Notes: generated from the letters alone by a model not told the origin. Positions 10,301 to 19,765 are shown, counted from the stretch's first letter. The stretch: 64,000 nt of DNA from Notamacropus eugenii (GCF_028372415.1 NC_092875.1:436859377-436923376), one strand, 5' to 3'. Numbers and translations are program-made.

Positions 10301-13089
10301 GATTCTTGTTAAAGACCATTGTTTCTTCTTTTCCTACAAGAAATTATGAAACCATTATTTTTTTACTTGTAAGAAATCTGAAAAATAGTTCAAAATCCCT
10401 AATGTTGCTGATAAGAAAATTCAAGGAGAGAGATATAAATGACTTGCTCAAGGTCACACAGTTAATGGAAGAGCCAAGGTTTTGGATTCCTAATCTAATG
10501 GTCTTTCCAATTTTCCCACCTGCCACTCTAACATATTTTAGACATTATTATAATATATGTTAATATAATCAAGTCCAAATGGTCTCCTCTGTAGCTCAGC
10601 AAATTTACATTTAGGTGCATAAAAAGTCAGTTATGTAGATTTATACCTAATAATCTATTCAAAGACAAATTTTTAAAGATTCAAATAATATTGCCACCAC
10701 TTCCTACCTCCCATCCTCTACCCCAGAAACTAATATTTCTTCCTTTAAAAAAAAATTGTCCCTTTGACATACCATTTTCACTGCCCCCTAGAACAATAGG
10801 GTAGAGATAGGGTTGGCCCTATTCATAGATAGACCAAGCAGATGTCTGTGTGGCATTCTTTGTAGGATGCCAAAGCCCAGACTGTGGACATCTAGCTCCT
10901 CCACTGCCTTGCCTGAAGCTCCCATCATTTGCATCGCATTAGTCTGCTGGGTTAAACTATTGTCCCTTCCAAGAACATTCCTGGTCAAAGCTCACTGCTG
11001 ACAGTTACTAGCTTTTATCACCTTCCCTGAGTCATTTAATTGCCTTTAGTCTCAGTTTACTCATCAATGAGATGGGGATTTTAATTTCTTTAGTACAATT
11101 TGGTATAATTTCTTCTTATGAGGTTTTTGAGAGGCGTAAAGGAGAAAATCTATGTCAAGTCTTCATAAATTTTAAAACTATGTAAGTAATAGTTACTAAA
11201 ACACATCAACAAGCAGTTATGGGGGTGGGATGGGAAAGAAAACTCTCAAGGCATTGATAATCATTAACCTAGGTCCCTGGAAGAACCAGATTAGAGAATC
11301 AAGAAGACAGAGAATGAGGGCCAAGAATGGCCCAAAGTAGGATGGGAGAGGGGGATAGGGGAGGGGATGCCTCAATTCAATTCCATTCATTTCAACAAAC
11401 ATTTTTAAAGAGGCTTCTTTATAAAATACACAGTATTTGGTACTGAGGATACAAAGACAAAATGAAACAGGCCCTACCCTAAAGAAACTTATTTTGGGTG
11501 TGGAGGGAGGGGGAATCTAGAACAAATACAAATAAATGGGGAAGGGGTAAAGAAAAGATTTGTATATGCAAAACTACCATTATAAACATTTAGAGCTGAT
11601 GCAGGCTTTAGAAGTCATCTAGTTGCAATCCATATCCAGAAACAGAACTATGGAGTGGGAATGCAGAGCCAGGCGGGCTATTTTCTTTTTTGTTCTGTTT
11701 TGTTTTTTCTTTCTCATGGTTTCTCCCATTTTTTATAACTCTTCTGTGCAACATGACTAATGTGAAAATGTGTTTAATAGGAAAGCATGTGTGTAGCCGC
11801 ATCAGCCTGCATACCATCTTGGGGAGGGAGGGAGAGAAAACTTAAAATTTATGCAAGTCAATGTTGAAAACTAAAACGAAATAAATGAATAAAAAACAAG
11901 AAATCAACTAGTTTAACTTTCATTTTACGTATGAAGAAACCGAGGTCTAGTGAGGGTAATGATAGCTAAGAGATGCCAACTGAAGGTTTGTAAAGGCTTT
12001 GTATATATTAATTATTTAACTCTCATAATAAACCTTCTAGCACTGGTGTTATCCCCACTTTACAGATGAAGAAGCTGAGCATGAGAAGTTAAATGACTTT
12101 TCCATGGTCTCACGGCTAGAAAATATTGGAGGATGAATTTTAACCCAGGTCATTTTGGTCTCCAAGTCCAGACTTCTATTCACTACACAACACTGCTGGT
12201 GCCCAAAGGTTCAATATAATGTTTTTATGATCCACTGTTCCATAGTTTTCTTGGCCTGACAGCTAGGATCAGGGGCAAAAAAAGTCATCTTAAAATAAAT
12301 TTATTCTAATTCATTCACAGCCCTAAATTTTTTTAAAAATGTGGTTCTTTTCAGGTAAAGGAGGGAAAAGAAACTTTTTTTTCTGAATATGTAATAATAA
12401 CTCAAAACTGCATTATTACTTCTTTACATTCTGTTGGATACACAAAACTTATATATCTCATAGATCTGTAAGCATCCCATTCTGTATGTTGATAATTTGG
12501 CCCTGGGTATTTTGAACCTGAAGTTAGGTGACTCAGTGGATAGAGTGCCAGACCTGGAATCAGGAAGACTCATCCCCTTGAGTTCAAATCTGGCTTCAGA
12601 CACTTACAAACTGTGTGACCCTGGGCAAGTCACTTAACCCTGTTTGCCTCAGTTTCCTCATCTGTAAAATGAGGGGGGAAAGAAAATGGCAAACTATTCC
12701 AGTATCTTTGCCAAGAAAACCCCGAATAGGGTCATGAAGAGTCAGAACATGAATGAAAAAAATGAAACATCAACATCATTTTGGACCCAATCATGTTATA
12801 TATCATCTAATTTCAACCCTAGTCTACGCTAGAATCAGAAAATCTGAGCTTTATCAAGAGATTTTGCCTTTTTAAACTCCCATTTTCTCATTAGTTAAAT
12901 GAGGAGGTTAAATTAGATGTGATCTCTAAAGTCCTTAGCAGTTCTAACATTCGTTAAGTCCATATTGGAAGGAAAAGGTAATTAAAACCATAACAAGAAG
13001 CTTACCAGTCCAGAAGAGATGTTCACCTTCCCCATAGATGAGGTAGACGGGATGACATTTTCATGCATTTCAAACGCTGAATTTTCCAT
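1338..13089 (-). CDS. Membrane-anchored bicupin (oxalate decarboxylase-like), 3' end outside window
   Basis: Coding exons join in phase as 13089-13006, 10333-10088, 7360-7154, 3704-3471, 2497-2344, 1868-1759 and 1451-1338, all with AG/GT borders, giving 383 residues before the window ends. Residues 1-38 are a short cytoplasmic tail ending in a KKK/R cluster. Residues 39-61 form one transmembrane helix. About 50 linker residues follow, then two cupin domains. Cupin 1 has H166, H168, E173 and H213; cupin 2 has H366, H368 and E373, with its last ligand outside the window. This matches the manganese-binding HxH...E...H scheme of bacterial and fungal oxalate decarboxylases, and the Arg three residues before the first His is present in both domains (R163, R363). 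Sequons NVT (198) and NAS (289) fit a type II protein with the cupins outside the cell. The substrate is unknown. The position next to C18orf54 is that of DYNAP in placentals. Confidence is high for the gene, lower for its activity. Confidence 0.9.
1759..1868 (-). CDS. Bicupin coding exon 6 (start of cupin 2)
   Basis: 110 bases, phase 1 in and phase 0 out. It encodes SQEFRFPGGIIQWARYRKN and ends ESLNQ. It repeats the start of exon 3 (VFEFPGGAIQWARYR...TSLNRQ), so cupin 2 arose by tandem duplication. Confidence 0.92.
2344..2497 (-). CDS. Bicupin coding exon 5 (inter-domain linker)
   Basis: 154 bases, phase 0 in and phase 1 out. It encodes PQGGVNFIRTFQKQEED followed by an amphipathic stretch, NLPPNLAELVMNASYVQSP, and WRYFYDLK. 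It joins the two cupins and carries a second glycosylation sequon (NAS, 289). Confidence 0.85.
3110..3300 (+). mobile_element. CR1/L3-type LINE 3' end
   Basis: The pattern ...ggaatggcctgcctt...gaggctg...ccttctactctgaggtcctacaattc is typical of the CR1/L3 3' terminus. Confidence 0.6.
3471..3704 (-). CDS. Bicupin coding exon 4 (second half of cupin 1)
   Basis: There are 78 codons in phase 0: GTAWIGVVDDGG opens the strand pair, then VTAGQVIFFPKNILHWI gives cupin motif 2 with H213 as fourth metal ligand. STPEDIASRSLK matches the TP.E..A helix that closes cupin 1 in oxalate decarboxylases. The loop between FLLFF and this helix is shorter than the SENST-type lid of the bacterial enzyme. N198-V-T is a glycosylation sequon. 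Confidence 0.93.
3780..3960. repeat. MIR fragment and (TAG)n microsatellite
   Basis: A MIR-like stretch runs into TAG/TAC repeats at about 3885-3945 and then a short aggaagttgaaac tail. Confidence 0.5.
4225..4345. repeat. TA/CA/TG microsatellite
   Basis: Alternating purine-pyrimidine sequence directly before a SINE. Confidence 0.85.
4361..4590 (+). mobile_element. Marsupial tRNA-type SINE
   Basis: Head gaggcagtgagatggctgag, core cagacactcactagctgtgt, tail actttgccaagaaaacccca. Nearly full length. Confidence 0.88.
5290..5490 (+). mobile_element. MIR-like SINE
   Basis: Contains cctggctttgatactta, cagtttcctcatctgtaaa and cctacctcacagagttgtt, the MIR core and tail order. Confidence 0.75.
5519..5780 (+). 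mobile_element. Marsupial tRNA-type SINE, full length
   Basis: Starts ggacaactaggtggcacc and ends gaagagtcagacagcaatga followed by AACAACAACAAAA. Confidence 0.93.
5790..6095 (+). mobile_element. MIR-like SINE fragments
   Basis: Two decayed, head-to-tail pieces with gagtcaggacctgggttcaaatc and tagaatgaaggtgttagagga. Confidence 0.55.
6475..6690 (-). mobile_element. MIR-like SINE
   Basis: Reverse MIR order: ...gatgaggaaacagaggttaa and gtgatttacctgtagtgcta. Confidence 0.7.
7154..7360 (-). CDS. Bicupin coding exon 3 (first half of cupin 1)
   Basis: There are 69 codons in phase 0, starting VFEFPGGAIQWARYR and containing GLRAPHWHFNANEHGYL. H166, H168 and E173 are the first three metal ligands of cupin motif 1, and R163 matches the arginine before HWH in oxalate decarboxylase. 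Exons 6 and 7 repeat this stretch closely. Confidence 0.93.
7778..8640 (-). mobile_element. RTE (BovB-like) LINE, interrupted by a SINE
   Basis: The minus strand encodes FIFLGSKITVDGN region residues (DLIFLGSKITVDGNKKHSLKG) and, further on, MYDCESWTIRKT, both signatures near the end of the BovB/RTE-1 reverse-transcriptase ORF. A SINE splits it at 8193-8362. The ORF is broken and the copy is 5' truncated. Confidence 0.85.
8193..8362 (-). mobile_element. Marsupial tRNA-type SINE inside the RTE copy
   Basis: Reverse orientation: ggcaaacagaggttaagtg, tcacacaactaatatctcaa and ggtcttcctgactccaagg. Confidence 0.85.
8690..9235 (-). mobile_element. L2-clade LINE fragment
   Basis: Shares the landmarks of the L2 copies at 0.6 and 44.7 kb (aggtaatagggagc, aatagcccaggatagaggta). 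Heavily decayed. Confidence 0.5.
9240..9700. other. Intronic DNA without recognised feature
   Basis: Apparently unique sequence between repeats; no coding or RNA signal seen. Confidence 0.4.
9715..9945 (-). mobile_element. MIR-like/marsupial SINE
   Basis: Reverse order: caaccctgtgaggaaggtg, tcacacagctagtatctt and ctactgtgccacctaat. Confidence 0.75.
10088..10333 (-). CDS. Bicupin coding exon 2 (transmembrane helix and linker)
   Basis: The acceptor TTGTAG precedes 82 codons, phase 0 on both sides. EKKKQWSLTR leads into the hydrophobic segment FLVCLLACVITTFIGVLV, then a Pro/Thr-rich linker (KTPETPTDPK) and FKFQFLNRLHK. The core CLLACVI..IGVL is what I recall of the human DYNAP membrane segment, which is the basis of the proposed orthology. 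Confidence 0.9.
10370..10525 (-). mobile_element. MIR-like SINE
   Basis: gacttgctcaaggtcacaca and following, reverse orientation, in the intron just upstream of bicupin exon 2. Confidence 0.65.
11380..11530 (-). mobile_element. L2 3' end
   Basis: caacaaacattt...ggtactgaggatacaaagac...ggccctaccct, the reverse of the L2 terminus. Confidence 0.6.
11590..11905 (+). mobile_element. L1 3' end (marsupial L1)
   Basis: Ends ...tctcatggtttctcccattt...gggagggagggagagaaaac...aaattaaaacgaaataaatg-like tail. 5' truncated. Confidence 0.75.
11990..12195 (-). mobile_element. MIR-like SINE
   Basis: ctttacagatgaagaagctg and the reverse MIR core. Confidence 0.65.
12521..12775 (+). mobile_element. Marsupial tRNA-type SINE, full length
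   Basis: aagttaggtgactcagtgga to gggtcatgaagagtcagaac, followed by an A-rich end. Confidence 0.92.
13006..13089 (-). CDS. Bicupin coding exon 1 (start codon, cytoplasmic tail)
   Basis: The ATG at 13089 opens 28 codons (MENSAFEMHENV...ISSGL) that end at a GTAAGC donor in phase 0. The peptide is polar and acidic with no signal peptide, as expected for the cytosolic end of a type II membrane protein. A TATA box lies 112 bases upstream. An AG after a T-rich stretch at 13120-13119 could alternatively make this a second exon. Confidence 0.85.
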
Positions 13090-13172
13090 CGTCCAAAAGA
13101 TGTGGACTGAGGGAAGCCCTAGAAAACAAAACTATGTGGGTGTGTAAGGGAATTGAAAAGCTCTCTGAAAGG

Positions 13173-13210
13173 AGAATATCAGCATTCAAGTGAAGCAGCC
13201 TTATATAGTT
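13173..13210 (-). promoter_or_regulatory. TATA-box core promoter of the bicupin gene
   Basis: On the minus strand CTATATAAGG (TATA at 13207-13201) lies 112 bases before the ATG. Transcription would be expected near 13175, leaving about 85 bases of 5' UTR. There is no CpG island here, so a tissue-restricted TATA promoter is likely. This is inferred from motif and spacing only. Confidence 0.55.
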
Positions 13211-13284
13211 GAAAGACAAGGAAATGGAATGAGCATCTCATTTCTGTCTCTGAGATAAAAACCCTTTGAAATAGCCAGCACGAG

Positions 13285-13296
13285 AGCAATAAAAAC
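13285..13296 (+). promoter_or_regulatory. CDX/posterior-HOX-type site
   Basis: AGCAATAAAAAC fits the caudal/CDX consensus GCAATAAAA and lies about 80 bases upstream of the bicupin TATA box. It hints at intestinal expression, but the motif is short and could occur by chance. Confidence 0.25.
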
Positions 13297-13373
13297 ACTT
13301 CCTTTACCACCTAACTTGGTCAACTTATGGGAAGTTTCTCAATTTGGCCTTAAAGTAAACAAACTCCCCTGTT

Positions 13374-13376
<3 letters not shown>

Positions 13377-13448
<72 letters not shown>

Positions 13449-13480
13449 CACACACACACACGCACACACACACACACTGC
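13377..13480. repeat. (CT)n-(CA)n compound microsatellite
   Basis: About 68 bases of pure CT are followed by about 32 bases of CA with one CG interruption, roughly 170-270 bases upstream of the bicupin TATA box. Confidence 0.97.
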
Positions 13481-13639
13481 AAGACATTTAGAAGGGGAAA
13501 CACAAAGAAGTTATCAAAAGACCGTTGATGGACAGCAAGTCAGTCCAGCTTAGCCCCATCTTTATCACACGGTGTGAAGTCATAGCCTGTTTGAGCGATG
13601 ACTGTAAATGAGATGTCTGGGTGAGTTTCAGGGAAATGT

Positions 13640-14520
13640 GGTCTATTACTTCCTTCTTCTTTTTGAAATTGTATTTTATTGATCTCTTTTGTCCTTACAT
13701 TGCTTCAGTTTCTTCACGTATCCCTCCCCCTTCTAGAAAGCCCTCTCCTATAACGAAAAATATTTTTAAAGAAACAAAAGGTAAATATCAACAAAACCAA
13801 TTAATACGGCAAAAAAAAAGGCCCCAGATAGATACTGCCCCCGTATACCTCCCACCTCCTCAATGGGACGGGATGAGGTGTCCTCCCTTTTTTAATCTGG
13901 AGTCGTATTTTGTGGTTATTGTTCATATTTCCATTCACATTGCTGTAGTCATGTATATTATTTTCTTGACTGTCCTTACTTCACCCTGCATCAGCTCATG
14001 GAAGTCCCTACTTCTCCATATGCATAATATTCATCATTTTTTATGGCACAGGAATATTCCATTGTATTTATGCCCCCCAATTTGTTAAGCCATTTTCTAG
14101 TCAATTGGCATCTACTGTATTTCCTTTTTTTCTATCACAAAAGATGCTATTATAAATATTATGGTGTATATGGGGAATTTATTCTTATCAATATCTTCCT
14201 TGGAGTATATACCTAATAATGATAACTCCTGGGTCAAAGGGTATGGGTATGTTAGCCACTATTTGCATAATTCCAAGTGGTTTTCCCAAATGGTTGAGCT
14301 AATTCACGGCTCTGCAGCAGTTGTATTAGTGTACTCGTTAATGCGCCCAACATGGACTATTCCCATCTTTTGTTATCTTTACCAATTTGCTGCATATGAA
14401 GTAAAAATGAAGGGTTGTTCTGATTTGCGCTTCTCTTATTATTTTGAAGTATTCTTTCATATGGTTATTAATCGTTTAGGATTCTTCTTTTAAGAACTGT
14501 TTGTTCATTTTATTGCTTTT
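13640..14520 (-). mobile_element. L1 3' region, antisense
   Basis: Plus-strand text such as tattccattgtatttatg, gggtcaaagggtatggg and attttgaagtattctttcat is the complement of the L1 ORF2 end and 3' UTR. It lies just upstream of the bicupin promoter. Confidence 0.75.
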
Positions 14521-14621
14521 CTATTTTTTTATTCATCATACTTCTATGCATTTAATTTGGAATTATTTCTGTGGATGAACGAGGAAACAATAGACAATGC
14601 AGAAAACATAACATGTATGCT

Positions 14622-14875
14622 GTGTTGTTCAGTGGTTATTGTAGGTCAGTTGTTTTTCAGTCTGAGTCTTCACAACCCCATTTGGGATTTTCTTGGCAAA
14701 GATCCTAGGGTAGCTTGTCATTTCCTTCTCTAGCTCATTTTTATAGTTGAGGAAACTGAGGCAAAGAGGGTTAAGTGACTTGCCCAAGGTCACACAGCTT
14801 ATCAGTGTCTGAGGTTAAAGTCTTCCTGATTCCAGATCTAGCATTCGATCCACTGGACCAACTAGCTGCCTTTAT
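14622..14875 (-). mobile_element. Marsupial tRNA-type SINE, full length
   Basis: ttgggattttcttggcaaag to ccaactagctgcc, reverse orientation. Confidence 0.92.
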
Positions 14876-14894
14876 GCTGAACACAGACCACACA

Positions 14895-15100
14895 ATTTAC
14901 AGATTTTATAAGGCTCAGTTTTCTCATAGGTAAAACAAAGGAGGAAGTTAAACTAAATCATCCAAGCTCTGTTAATTACTGGTTGTGAGATATCAGGAAA
15001 GTGATTTCATGTCAGTTTCCTCATCTTTAAAAAGGGAGCACTACGCTAAATGACCTCTAAAGCTATTTCTACTTCTAAGTCTACAATCTTGTGATCTATA
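14895..15100 (+). mobile_element. MIR-like SINE
   Basis: gtcagtttcctcatctttaa and atgacctctaaagctatttc. Confidence 0.55.
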
Positions 15101-15360
15101 AGCCTTCAGTATCTATCAGTTTTTCTAGTTCCAATGTTTGTTGATTCTGATTTCCTTTTTGGCACCAGCCTGAATCTCTTCCTGGTGTTAGTTCACTTTT
15201 AGCTGCTCTGAAGTAGAATGAGTGACAGGGATGTTCATTGGGAGAACAGTGGATGAAAGCAAAGAGAACAAGGTCTAATTAAACAGTATGGCAATTTCTG
15301 TACAATCAGGAAATTAAAATAGTGCCTTGCACTTTGCCCATAGTATATTTCTTTCGTCAT

Positions 15361-15622
15361 AGCATGTTGTTAATTCAGTTGTTTCAGTCCTGTCCTCTCC
15401 TTGACCCCATTTGGGGTTTTCTTGGTGAAGATCCTGGAGTGGCTTGTCATTTCCTTCTCCAACTCATTTTACAGATGAGGAAACTGAAGCAAACAGGGTA
15501 AAGTGACCTCTCCAGGGTCACAAACCTAATAAGTATCTAAGGCCAGATTTGAACTTAGGAAGACTAGTCTTCCTAACTCCAGGCCTAGGATTCTATCCAT
15601 TGTGCCACCTAGCTACCTCAAA
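15361..15622 (-). mobile_element. Marsupial tRNA-type SINE, full length
   Basis: ccatttggggttttcttggt, gcttgtcatttccttctcca and attgtgccacctagctacct. Confidence 0.93.
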
Positions 15623-15624
15623 AG

Positions 15625-16195
15625 AAGGTTCATTTTGCTTATAAGGATACAGTTGTCACACAAAGGCCAAAGTTACATTTGGCTTATTTTGTTTCTGGCT
15701 CTCCCTGGTTCATCTGAGTACCAAGGCTTTCCCTGGTTTCTTTTTTTCTCTGTGGAGACAACCCTCAAGTCATGACAAATATAGCTAGCATGGAGTAGAG
15801 AACTCCCAGGTCTGAGAAGACAGGAAGCTACTTCAGTGTTTTGTTCTCTTTTTGGTTTTGTTTTTAATAGAATCAAGGAAATGTTAGGGACAATGTCATC
15901 AGTACAAAACCATCTGCTACACAAGAAACGATTATGCCCTGGGTGCCTATGTGGCAGGACTATTGTCCATCCTAATTCCCAGGGGTTTGTAACTCTATCT
16001 GTGCTACAGCCTAGGGATATTCCCATTAAAATTATTCTATCCCCACTGTAACCTAGTGGACTTTTGTCTTGAAAATCTATCTGCTCCCCAGGATCTACTC
16101 CCCCCATGGTAACGTAGATAGGCTTGGTTATAGTGTGACACAACTCTATGTACACACCAACTCACATATCCATAGCAGTGTACGATGTCAGAATA
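15625..16195. other. Unassigned stretch with a 160-codon minus ORF
   Basis: The ORF 16155-15673 shows no motif I recognise and a composition unlike its neighbours' exons. It could be an undetermined repeat. Confidence 0.35.
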
Positions 16196-16199
16196 GTAG

Positions 16200-16540
16200 T
16201 AAAAACAGCAAGTAACATTTCTACAGTGTCTCCTATTTGCCAGGCACTGTGCTAAGCTATGTACAATGCCATATTAATAATAAATAGCTAGCATTTATAC
16301 AGGACCTATTATGTGCCGGGCACTAGGCTAAGTGATACACAAATATTACTTCATTGGAAATTCACAACAGTCCTGGGAAGGAAATGATCTTCTTATTTTC
16401 ACTTTAAAATTGAGGAAACTGAATTCAAATTACTTTTCCAAAGTCTACACAGCTAGTAAGTATCTGAGGTCAGATCTGACCTGGTCTTCCTGACTCCAGG
16501 CCTACTGCTCTAGCCACTGTATCACCTAGCTGCCTTTGTT
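16200..16540 (-). mobile_element. SINE/MIR composite
   Basis: Two catttctacag/gcatttatacag starts in tandem, then a full reverse SINE ending gtatcacctagctgcc. Confidence 0.75.
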
Positions 16541-16549
16541 AGGACTGGC

Positions 16550-16905
16550 TGAAAGAATTCGGGATTTCTGGCATAGAGAACACTTAAAGGGGACATTCCA
16601 GCATCTTCAAGCATTTCTAGAGCTATCATATGGAAAAAGAATTGGGCTTATTTTGCTTGACCTCAAAGGGAGAACCGAAAGTTACAGATGTAAGTTGTAG
16701 AGGCATATTTTGATTCTGTGTAAGGAAACCATTCCTAACAATTGGAGTATCAAATGTGGAATGGGTGCCTCTGACAGGAGGGGCTTTCAGTCCTCTAGAG
16801 ATTTTGATGCAGAAGCTTTTAGCCATTTGTTAGGAATCTTGTAAGTCACCTCTTAGGTGTGGGCTAGACCCGATGACCAGCTTTCCAATTCTAAGATTAT
16901 GTGTA
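16550..16905 (+). mobile_element. CR1/L3 3' end
   Basis: tcatatggaaaaagaattgg ... ccgatgaccagctttccaat, typical of the CR1/L3 terminus. Confidence 0.65.
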
Positions 16906-17059
16906 AATATTATACTGATTTTGCTGCTGAGGAAACAGGCTCAGGTTATATGATCTGATTATACTGTGATTATACTATTAGGAAGAGAACAGAGCTGGGA
17001 TCTGAGGCCAGGTCTCCTGACTGCAAATCCAGTATTCTTTCCGCATGTGCTAGGAAATG

Positions 17060-17335
17060 TTCCTAAAGTCAGACTTCTCATAGGAAGACTTATATGAACT
17101 GATACAAAATGAAGTGAGCAGAACCAGGAGAACGACATACCTAACAACGGTAATGTCACAAAATAACGAACAGCAACCAAAACTGAAGGCTGTATGGTTA
17201 TAATGAACAAGCTTGGCCCCAAAAAAGAGATGAGAAAGTGTACTTCTCTCCATCCTTTGAAGAGGTAGGAACTATGGGTGTGGAACACTGAATACTTTGT
17301 CAGGTCCTATTCATGGTTTTTAGTAGCTGGAATAC
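17060..17335 (+). mobile_element. L1 3' region fragment
   Basis: ggaagacttatatgaactga and tgaagtgagcagaaccagga, as in the L1 copies at 25.3 and 25.8 kb. Confidence 0.65.
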
Positions 17336-18165
17336 TTTCCTCTCCTCTTATTCTTTATTCTTAGTTACAGGAAGTGGTAGTAGGGTTAGGGAAGGAGGAA
17401 GGCAAGACACTCCATCCACTATGCCACAATGCCTCTCTATTCCCATCTGATCCCAGTAAACAGAGTACCTCCCCACTGGTATCTCTCTGCCTGGGGATAG
17501 TCAGAACACAGCCCTCAGAAAGGACCTAAGTGGGACATGCTGGGGGCTGGGTCACAACTTGTCTACTGCTCCACTCCCCAGATCCCCGGATTCTCAACCT
17601 TCTGATCCCATACCAGAGCCACAGGCCCAAAGATGTCAACAAATTTATAAAGTGACTTATAAGTAAGTTTAACCTTCAATCACAAGCCATCCCCAAAAAT
17701 CTAGAAGCAATTTTTCAAAAACTTAAATAAATTGTTTTCTATGTTTCTTTTCTATACCAATGCAATTTATGACTCCTATAGGAAACAGTTCCTCTATGGA
17801 CAAGGAAAGGAAATTTAAGCCAGAACAGAAATCAAATAAGTATGAATATGGTTATATCACCACAGCTACTCCTAAGAAAATAAATGTAACTCAGATTTGC
17901 TGCCTACTTAACTTTGATCTATGATACTCATTTCCATTGCCGTAATGTCACAGGAACAAGCCCCTGGAATACTGATGCTCGACGATTATCACATTCAACT
18001 ACCTGAGACTCCTGTGAAAAGAACCTGCCCCAAAGTAATTAAACTGTCAGTCAAGAATAATGGGTTTCCTTTAAATTGGGGATGTTGAATTGGGTCCACA
18101 CACAAATGATTCACATTAACACAATATCTACAAGAGGCATTTAACTAAGGAAAAGCTTGGCCAAG
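17336..18165. other. Intergenic DNA without recognised feature
   Basis: No gene, RNA or clear repeat seen. Confidence 0.4.
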
Positions 18166-18169
18166 AGAA

Positions 18170-18490
18170 GTATTTGTGATGTGGTGGCTGAAGGGTTAGC
18201 CTTGGAGCCCTGAGTTCAAGTCTTGATTCGGACATATGTCAAATATATATATATATTTATGTATGTATGTATGTATACACACATTTGTATATATATTCAA
18301 GAATGGAAAACTAGGATTCAGATTTAGAGGTGGAAGGAACCTTAGAGGCTCTTGGATACAACAACCTCATTTTATCAGCAAGGAAACTGAAGCACAAAGA
18401 TAAACTTATCCAGGGTCACACAGGGAGGTAGCAACTGAGGCAGAGTTTGGAGCCAAGCCCTATCCACTCTTCCAGATTGGAAGCACCATC
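18170..18490. mobile_element. SINE fragment, TA/GTAT microsatellite, MIR-like SINE
   Basis: A short SINE head (18170-18235, plus), a TA/TATG repeat (18240-18295), then a reverse MIR-like copy (18310-18485). Confidence 0.6.
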
Positions 18491-18699
18491 CCTTCATTTT
18501 TGTAGAATTATGTTTTTGCATTTCAAATTAAATCTTTTTAAAACCTCTACCCAGTTTCTAAGATATTACTTTCCTGGGGAATATGTTGTCTTGGGGCTTG
18601 TTCTAGAGGGTAGTTAGAGGGCTCTAGTTTGTTTCTTATATATGGGGGGAATAGGGACCCTAGGGAATAAGTTGTACAGGGAAGAAAATAAGATATAGG

Positions 18700-18990
18700 G
18701 AATGGGAAGGGGGAAAGGGAATAAGCATTTACTTATATAGCAACTACTCTGTGATAGTCACTATGGTGAGGGCTTTACAGTATCATTGAATTTGATCCTC
18801 ACAGAACCCTGAAAGGTAGATGCTGTTTCTAATCCCTTTATATAGGTTGGGAAAACCAAGGCAAATAGAGGTTAAGTGACTTTGCCCAGGGTCACACAGC
18901 TAGTGTTTGAAGTGGGAGAGACTATCTAGTCTAAGTACCTGATCTTACAGATGAGGAAACTGAGGCCCACTCTTATTCCCACTCTCTTTT
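18700..18990 (-). mobile_element. MIR-like SINE
   Basis: ggttaagtgactttgcccag, then a second aggaaactgaggccc end. Confidence 0.7.
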
Positions 18991-18999
18991 CTCTTCAGT

Positions 19000-19765
19000 C
19001 TCTCCCTATCTGCTGGATTCTTTCCATGCTGTTTACAAACATGCTCATATCCACTTGATCCTCAAAAAAAACCCCCAAAAAACCTCAAAACCCTCCCTTG
19101 ATATGACCATCCCTGCTAGCTATCAACCCATATTTTCTTCTGTCCCTCTCCAAACTCCTTGAGAAATCCATCTACATTAGTTGCCTTGAATTTCTCTCCT
19201 TTCATAATCTTCCAGTCCTCCACAATCTTATTTCTGATCTCAAATCATTTAAAACTATTCTTTCCAAAGTTACTAATGATCTTGTAATTGCCAAATTTAA
19301 TGGCTTATTCTTCATCCTCATCACTTGATTTCTTTGCAGCATTTAACACTGTGGGTCAGTCTTTTCTCCTGAATACTGTTTCCTCTCTATGGTTTTATGA
19401 CTTGTTCTTTTGGTTATTCTCCCAGCTATTTAACTATTCTTCAGTTTCTTTTGCTAGCTTGTCATCCATGTCACACCCACTACATGTGGGTGTCCCCCAC
19501 ATGGGTACCATTGGGCTCTATTATCTTTTCCCTTTATACTATATTACTTAGTGACAATAGTTCCCATGGGTTCAATTGTCATTTCCTTGCAGATGATGCT
19601 CAGATCTATATGTCAACCCTCATCCCTCTCTTGTACAGTCATGTGCCTCCAACAGCCTTTTGGACATTTGGAACTGGATGTCTGATAATCATCTAAAATT
19701 CAACATGTCCAAAACGTTATATTTCTCTCCCAGCTCTCCCTGTATTTTTTTAACTTCTCTACTTC
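19000..19765 (+). mobile_element. L2/CR1-clade LINE, reverse-transcriptase region
   Basis: Broken plus-strand frames resemble FSLYTI, HFLADDAQIYMS (the ADD catalytic motif) and the usual region before it (HPLHVGVP). Several stops and frame changes; a fossil. Confidence 0.75.

Noticed and set aside
13316-13528. Ser/Leu and His/Thr repeat ORF
   Set aside because: Translation of the CT/CA microsatellite.
15673-16155. 160-codon minus ORF
   Set aside because: No recognisable motif, between two SINEs; kept only as an unassigned stretch.
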